Positions 58,270 through 64,000 of a stretch of 64,000 nt of DNA are shown in pieces (position 1 is the first letter of the stretch; each line of letters begins with the position of its first letter). The DNA is taken from positions 29,447,744-29,511,743 of the forward strand of contig NC_059349.1 of the NCBI RefSeq assembly GCF_019703515.2. The letters run 5' to 3'. The stretch comes from Myxocyprinus asiaticus (taxonomy: Eukaryota > Chordata > Actinopteri > Cypriniformes > Catostomidae). A program made the translations under genes and the position numbers. The notes below the pieces were generated by a model, which had not been told where the DNA came from, ran no database searches, and worked only from the letters and a program-made list of their open reading frames with translations.

Positions 58270-60352
58270 TTAATATCATCTAATGTTTCTAAAAATAGGC
58301 CTATTATTAAGAATTATACAGAGCAATATGCATTATTTGAAATTCATTATGTTTTAAGTCTGCATCCTGTTTGCTACCTCAACTCAAATTTAATTCAAAC
58401 TGGACTTTAAAAGGCATTCCTAATTCAATTCTGAATGGTGCACAACCCTGCTACGCAGATATTAAGATTTTCAGATTTTCTCTAATGTACAGTATAACAG
58501 CCATGTACATTCATTAACCTTCGTTGGAGAGCTGCACAATAGTACTTCTAAGTAAACCAAAGAGGACTCGCAGGAATACTTCACTTATGAGAGTGAATGA
58601 ATCACACTGTTTTGTTCGTCACTGAGTATGGCCTCGGAATAACAAATTAGCTTTTTGCCTCCATTTAATCCCTGTGTCTGTATTTCTACTGATAAGAAAG
58701 CTGTACATGACAGAAGGGCATGCTAAAACACAAATCACAATTCATTTATCATACTACTGTTCATCCATCAACCTCTCTTTCAACTCTTATTCCTCCTATC
58801 CCTTTAGTGGTGTGCTAAACAAAACAAACACAATTGGTTATCTCAGGGTGACGGTTACTACATATTAAAGGGGTGCAAACAGTCATCATTTTGTTATATA
58901 TGATCATTTTCCACCCTGTCTCTGGCCCTCTGTCTGAAACGATTTTGTCCTAAGCGCCTCCTTAAAACTTCAACGTAAATGCCCATTGTTTTGATTGGCT
59001 AACATCATGCAGCCCCTCAAATACAGCCATATTTGAAACCCAGTCGGTAGAGAATGAACCAGCTCCACAACAAAATAAAAATAAATTTCAGGGTTTACAC
59101 ATAACGCACATCCAACATATTGCATCCGAATATATTAAACTGTTCATCTCCCTGTGCAAAACCCGCATGTGAAAAATCTTGCATAGGAATTTTCACAGAG
59201 CATCTTGTGAAAGTGCTTTAATGAAAGAAAACCTGTCCTTTTGTACAAAATGAGTTAACACAGTTCCCTATCTGTCACTCACTTGACGTTGTGTTGATGT
59301 AGTGACACTAGGGGTCACCCTTGGGAGCCCGAGACACCTCTGGTCTTTGATAAAAGGCCAATGAAAATTGGCAAGTGGTATTTGCATGCCACTCCCCAGG
59401 ACATACGGGTATTAAAGGAGCTGGTATGCAACCACTCATTTAGGTTTTATGCTGAGGAGCCGAGACAAGGTCCGGCCATTTCAGCAGGTAGTTCAGTGTC
59501 TCGTTCCCTCCATAAGGGAACGGAGGTTATGCTAGTAACCAGGATTTTCCCTATCTGTCACTCACTCGACGTTGTGTCGATGTAGTGACACTAGGGGTCC
59601 CTATACGAAACGCCACAACTGGCTGAACTATGTTACGTGAACTGGCGGTGCATGATGGGCAGACCACTCTGTGCCTCGTAGCCAGCACACCAAGTCGACA
59701 TGTAACCTCCCCCAACATAGTTATGAGTGTCGAACGGCCCTTTGGGGACAAGTCGACTACCCAAAAGATAGAGACAGGCTAACCCAGTCGTGGCCTCTTT
59801 TCCCCTTTTTTTCCACTCCCTAAAAAAGAAGGGCGATTATTCAGCTGGGCCGCCAGGTCTAGTCGGGGGGTGTCCCTCCCAAGGGGAGGACACTGCGGAG
59901 ACCACACCTCGCCCAAAGGGGGGGGGGGGGTGTTTAAGTGGAAAAAATACATCACATGGTCTTGCCGACCATGTGGAGAGTCTCAAGGTAGATCCTACCC
60001 AACGGGGGAGGAGTTACTACAAACATGGAGACTGGGGCAGAGGGGCTCTGCCCAAGGAAGATGCAGTTTGCCAACAGGGAAACAAATTAGCAGAAGATAT
60101 ACATCACATGGGGTTTGCCTTACAAGGAACCACCACATGCGGAGCACCTACCCCAGAACAGGGCTCTTAGTTAGCACGTGTACTGGGCCGGCAGCGAGTC
60201 TCTCCGAAAACTCAACTGCCACAGGGCTCGGAGGAAGTCAACCAGGGAACATAGTTTGTGAACACTACTGGGAATTAATGGTGCACGTCTTCAACTCAAA
60301 AGAGGTGTAAGGTGCTATGTGCAAGTGTTACACCTGGCCTTGTATCCTGGAC

Positions 60353-61710
60353 TTATCCGCTTGTATTGCGTGCCACTACCTGGAATGAAACCGGTTCCAC
60401 CCGGAGGTTGTAGAACCTTGCAAAGGTGTTGGGTGTTGCCCAGCCTGCTGCTCTGCAAATGCCTGTTAGAGAGGCACCCCTGGCCAGGGCCCAGGAGGCT
60501 GCTACACCCCTGGTAGAATGGGCTCGTAGCCCTACCGGGGGCAGCATGTCCTGGGCGTGATATGCCATAGCTATGGCATCAATGAGCCAGTGGGCAATCC
60601 TCTGTTTGGAGACAGCGCTTCCTTTCCGCTGTGCACCAAAGCAGACAAAGAGCTGCTCAGAGATCCTAAAGCTCTGCGTGTGATCCAAATAGATGCGTAA
60701 AGCATGCACTGGACACAGCAATGATAGGGCTGGGTCTGCCTCCTCCTGGGGCAGTGCTCGCAGGTTCACCAACTGATCCCTAAAAGGGGTCGTGGGAACC
60801 TTGGGCACATAGCCCAGTCGGGGTCTCAGGATCACGTGAGAGTAGCCCAGACCGAGCTCCAGTCATGTTTCACTGACAGAGAATGCTTGCAGGTCTCCTA
60901 CCCTCTTGATGGAAGTGAGCGCAGTAAGGAGGGCAGTCTTCAATGAGAGTGCCTTAAGCTCAGCTGACTGCAAAGGCTCAAAGGGGGCTCTCTGTAGACC
61001 CTGAAGAACTACAGAAAAGTCCCATGGGGAACGAGGTGCTGTATGGAGGGATTCAGCCTCCTGGAGCCTCTCAGGTACCTGATGATCAGGTCATGCTTCC
61101 CTAAGGACTTACCATTGACTGCGTTGTGGTGTGCTGCTATGGCAGCAATGTACACCTTCAAGGTGGAAGGGGACAGCTGCCCTTCCAACCTCTCCAGCTG
61201 GAAGGAAAGCACTGATCCGACTGCGCATCTCTGGGGGTCTTCCCATTGGGAAGAACACCACTTAGCGAACAGACGCCACTTAAAGGCATACAGGCACCTC
61301 ATAGAGGGGGCCCTAGCCTGAGTGATCATGTCTACCAGCATGTTAGACCACTTAGGTCTTCCGCGTCCCATCCAGGGGCCAGACATGGAGATTCTAGAGG
61401 TCTGGTCATGGGTGCCAGATGGTGCCCCATCCCTGAGAAGGTCCTTCCTCAGGGGAATTCGCCGGGGGGGGGGGGTGTTGTGAGGAGCGTGAGGTCCGAG
61501 AACCACGTCTGGGTGGGCCAGTAGGGTGCAACCAGGACGACCTGCTCCTCGTCCTCCCTGTAGGCTTACTGGAGCAAACACATATTTGCGTAGGCCAGGG
61601 GGCCAGCTGTGTGCCAGCACGTCTATGCCGAGGGGGGCCTCGGTCAGGGCGTACCAGAGCGGGCAGTGGGAGGATTCTTGGGAGGTGAACAGGTCCACCT
61701 GTGTCTGTCC
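60353..61710 (-). pseudogene. DIRS tyrosine recombinase (broken)
   Basis: DIRS elements integrate through a tyrosine recombinase. The N-terminal core-binding part is at about 61330-61009: RCLYAFKWRLFAKWCSSQ, LSPSTLKVYIAAIAAHHNAV, LGKHDLIIRYLRGSRRL. After a frameshift near 61015 the frame continues VVLQGLQRAPFEPLQSAELK and LTALTSIKRVGDLQAFSV with the first catalytic Arg; a TGA interrupts at about 60860. The C-terminal part, 60835-60353, holds PRLGYVPKVPTTPFRDQLV, the His-x-x-Arg motif in GLRAHSTRGVAASWALA, and GWATPNTFARFYNLRVEPV with the putative nucleophilic Tyr. All key residues are visible, but the reading frame is not continuous. Confidence 0.85.
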
Positions 61711-62223
61711 GAATCGACTCCAAATCAACTGGACCACCTGAGGGTGGAGTCTCCACTCTCCCCTGAGGGTAACCTGCCATGACAGCATGTCCGCTGTAGT
61801 ATTGAGATTGCCCGGGATGTGAGTGGCTCGCAGCGACTTGAAGCGCTGCTGACTCCAGAGGAGGAGATGGTGGGCGAGTTGTGACATACAATGAGAGCAC
61901 AGACCGCCTTGTCGGTTGACATATGCTACCGTTGCCATGTTGTCTGTCCGAACTAACATGTGCTTGCCCTGGATCAATGGCTGAAACCTCTGCAGGGCGA
62001 GCAGAATTGCCAACAACTTGAGGCAGTTGATGTGCCAATGCATTCGCGGGCCCGTCCACAGGCCGGCGGCTTTGGAGGTGTCTGTCATTACCACGACATG
62101 CCTGAAGACCATTTCTAGGGAAAGCCCATCTGCCCGTAGAAATGAGAGGTCGGTCCAAGGCTGAAAAGATGGTGACAGACCGGCTTGATGACCACGCGAT
62201 GTGTCCCGCGGTGCCATGCCCAT
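61700..62223 (-). pseudogene. DIRS RNase H-like domain (mutated)
   Basis: Blocks on the minus strand: VVVMTDTSKAAGLW with the first Asp, HWHINCLKLLAILLALQRF, HMLVRTDNMATVAYVNRQGG with the third acidic residue, and THIPGNLNTTADMLSW with the final Asp. The expected catalytic Glu (INCLELLA in the 21534/53459 copies) is Lys here. The frame runs on into the recombinase region. The domain would degrade RNA after reverse transcription; it is presumed inactive. Confidence 0.75.
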
Positions 62224-62227
62224 CTCG

Positions 62228-63140
62228 TTACTCGATATGCCTCATAGGCATCAACCCGAATGGGGTGGCTACCGCTGAGGATGCCATATGCCCCAGGAGC
62301 CTCTGAAAAACTGCTGTTTTCTGTTTGAACGCCTTCAAACAGGCCAGCACTGACTGGGCGTGCTTGTTCGTGAGGCGCGCTGTCAAAGAGACTGAGTTCA
62401 ACTCCAAACCGAGGAAAGAGATGCTCTGAACCGGGAGGAGCTTGCTCTTTTCCCAGTTGACCCAAAGCCCTAGTCGGCTGAGGTGTGAGAGCACCAAGTC
62501 CCTGTGTGCACACAACATGTCCCGAGAGTGAGCTAGGATTAGCCAGTCATCGAGATAATGCGAATGCCCACTTCCCTTAACGGGGCAAGGGCTGCCTCTG
62601 CGACGTTCGTGAAGACGCAAGGAGACAGGGACAGGCTGAAAGGGAGGACCTTGTACAGATATGCCTGACCCTCGAATGCAAACTGCAGGAAGGGTCAAGA
62701 CATATAAGTATGTGTCCTTCAGCTCTACCACTGCGAACCAATCTTGATGCCGGGTGCTCGCCAGAATGCGTTTTTGCATCAGCATCTTGAACGAGAGTCT
62801 GTGTAAAGCCCGGTTCAGCACTCACAGGTCCAAGATTGGCCGCAACCCACCGCCTTTTCTCGGTACAATGAAGTAGGTGCTGTAAAACCCCTTCCTCATC
62901 TCGGCCGGAGGGACAGGTTCTATCACGCCCTTCCGTAGGAGGGTAGTGATCTCCACGCACAAGGTAGCAGCATTTTCATCCTTCACCAGGGTGAAGTGGA
63001 TACCGCTGAATCTGGGAGGGCGCTTGGTGAACTGAATTGCGTAGCCGAGTCGGACGGTCCGTACCAGCCATCGTGACGGATTGGAAAGCGCAAGTCACGC
63101 ATCCAAGTTCCGTGCAAGGGGGACCAAGGGGACAACGTCA
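62228..63140 (-). pseudogene. DIRS reverse transcriptase (broken)
   Basis: Minus-strand text: PLVPLARNLDA-stop-LALSNPSRW, FTLVKDENAATLCVEITTLL, GVIEPVPPAEMRKGFYSTYF, LRPILDL-stop-VLNRALHRLS, WFAVVELKDTYLYVLTLP, then HYLDDWLILAHSRDMLC and thumb LGLWVNWEKSKLLPVQSISF. The two TGA stops replace Trp and probably Arg codons. In palm-A the first catalytic Asp is Glu (VELKD), and a deletion/frameshift follows before the intact YLDD box. Confidence 0.82.
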
Positions 63141-63993
63141 TCAGACGGCCTCATGGAGGGGCAGAGCTCGAGGTGCCACACCACATCGTGGCCGTGCTGA
63201 GTCTAGGGACATCAAAGCACTTACCTGGCTCCTTGTGACCACCCCCGGAACAGCCTGGGATGGGGGAAGAAGATGCCTGTCCTCGTAACCCGTGGAGACT
63301 GTCACATCGGGGGCAGCTGTGTGCCATAGCTGGGCGCTCAGGGGCGGGGAGACCACCGCTGGAGTGCCAATCCTGCAAGGAAAAACCCGTGGACGGTAGT
63401 CGTGATGACGACAGCGCACACTGGGTATGTTACCCAGGGAAGAAGGAAACCACTCTTTTGCTGAACTTTTGGGTACCGCAGCCACTTGGGCATGCGGCGA
63501 AATCAAACAAAAAGGCAACAAAAGATTCTCCACCCGGCCCTCCACCGGGGGATGGAGAGGTCTTCTTACCAGCTCCAGGTGAGTGGGTTTCTTCGACCCT
63601 GGGTCGCCCATCTCAGGGGCACTTTGATGACCTTCGTGGGTTCTTAGCGGCCGACTGTGTGATGGGTGGTGTCTGCTTCCTGTGGTGGGCTCCATGCCAG
63701 GGCCGTGCCGAAGGGGCGGGCTGCGGTGGAGCCGGTGCAGTCACCACAGAGGGACGCCCTTGGCGACAAGCAGACGGGGTGCAGGATCTTGAGCCGTGCC
63801 GGGGCAGGATATGCCGGATAGCCTCCATCTGCTTGGCAAAGTCCTCGATGGTGTCGCCAAATAGGCCAGCCTGGGAAATGGGGGCAGCAAGGAACCGTGT
63901 CTTGTCAGCCTCACCCATCTTGACCAGGTTGAGCCAAAGGTGGCACTCCTGGACCACTAATGTGGCCATCGTCTGCCTGAGAGACCGTGCCAT
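63141..63993 (-). pseudogene. DIRS gag-like C-terminal region (partial)
   Basis: 63993-63613 reads MARSLRQTMATLVVQECHLW, LVKMGEADKTRFLAAPISQA, GLFGDTIEDFAKQMEAIRHI and a Pro/Arg-rich tail, recalled as the C-terminal part of fish DIRS gag-like proteins. The frame continues past the right edge, so this ATG is not the start. The interval to 63141 leads into the RT start (VSALMSLDSAR, GVAPRALPLHEAV, then a TGA). Confidence 0.6.
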
Positions 63994-64000
63994 GATCTTC

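Larger units (their letters stand above)
56609..58451. repeat. AT-rich MITE expanded by nested insertions
   Basis: The left end GCAGAGTTGGGCAATATTCA and the inverse of the right end GCAGGGTTGTGCACCATTCA are terminal inverted repeats, matching the compact 304-bp copy at 519-822. This copy is 1,843 bp because it contains an (AT)n tract, two Tc1 fragments, a CA tract and a TTAA-flanked MITE. Confidence 0.65.
59264..64000 (-). mobile_element. Long DIRS-like retrotransposon (runs off right edge)
   Basis: The left terminus TTCCCTATCTGTCACTCACT (59264) recurs as a direct repeat at 59549 with GACGTTGTGTCGATGTAGTG, the split-terminal arrangement of DIRS elements. Reading the minus strand right to left gives gag-like, reverse transcriptase, RNase H and tyrosine recombinase blocks in that order. 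Stops and frameshifts interrupt each. The other terminus is beyond 64000. No methyltransferase domain was recognised. Confidence 0.85.

Noticed and set aside
61043..61741. Plus-strand frames of 71-92 residues
   Set aside because: Antisense to the DIRS recombinase/RNase H region on the minus strand.

Overview
This window is vertebrate nuclear DNA, almost certainly from a teleost and most likely a cyprinid (carp-like) fish. The sequence is AT-rich and intron-dominated, carries long AT and CA microsatellites, and is packed with fish transposon families: DIRS-like elements, L2/CR1-like and L1-like LINEs, Tc1/mariner, hAT, piggyBac-like and Kolobok-like elements, and a 5S-derived SINE. The cyprinid assignment is inferred from the repeat content, mainly from remembered resemblance to cyprinid repeats.

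Only one host gene is recognised. Minus-strand exons at 1-421 (truncated by the window edge) and 30101-30300 encode the conserved membrane core of XK-related protein 4 (xkr4). Their splice sites and phases are compatible. The rest is intron 2 (422-30100) and part of intron 1 or upstream DNA (30301-64000). The first coding exon is not in the window.

Intron 2, left to right: an AT-rich MITE (519), a 28-bp perfect palindrome (1587), a CACTG-ended inverted-repeat element (2994), an L1-like LINE relic (4.3-6.3 kb), a Kolobok-like element with a THAP-domain ORF (10306), an almost full-length L2/CR1-like LINE (12.4-15.8 kb), a large fold-back (15.9-16.9 kb), a piggyBac-like MITE (17883), a Tc1 relic (19.6-20.5 kb), a complete Tc1 with a deleted DIRS inside it (21447-25305), a 5S-derived SINE (26.5-27.1 kb) and a second complete but dead Tc1 (28254-29503).

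The part right of exon 2 holds a TTAA-flanked MITE (30695), a hAT MITE with a perfect 8-bp duplication (31540), and a three-level nest (Tc1 relic containing an L2 LINE containing a DIRS derivative, 32.7-37.4 kb). Next comes a repeat-bounded segment at 38.4-41.5 kb that contains phase-compatible exon-like blocks of unknown origin and a second, hAT-like element. Further right are a hAT element with an internal minisatellite (42653-44137), a rearranged L1 relic joined to a DIRS fragment (52.6-56.2 kb), a MITE expanded by nested insertions (56609-58451), and a long DIRS-like element running off the right edge (59264-64000) with relics of gag, reverse transcriptase, RNase H and tyrosine recombinase. 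No transposon ORF appears intact, so these are fossils and no functional gene system is formed. The main interest is in nested insertions, an internal copy resembling a pre-insertion site, and the unexplained exon-like unit at 40.2-40.8 kb.
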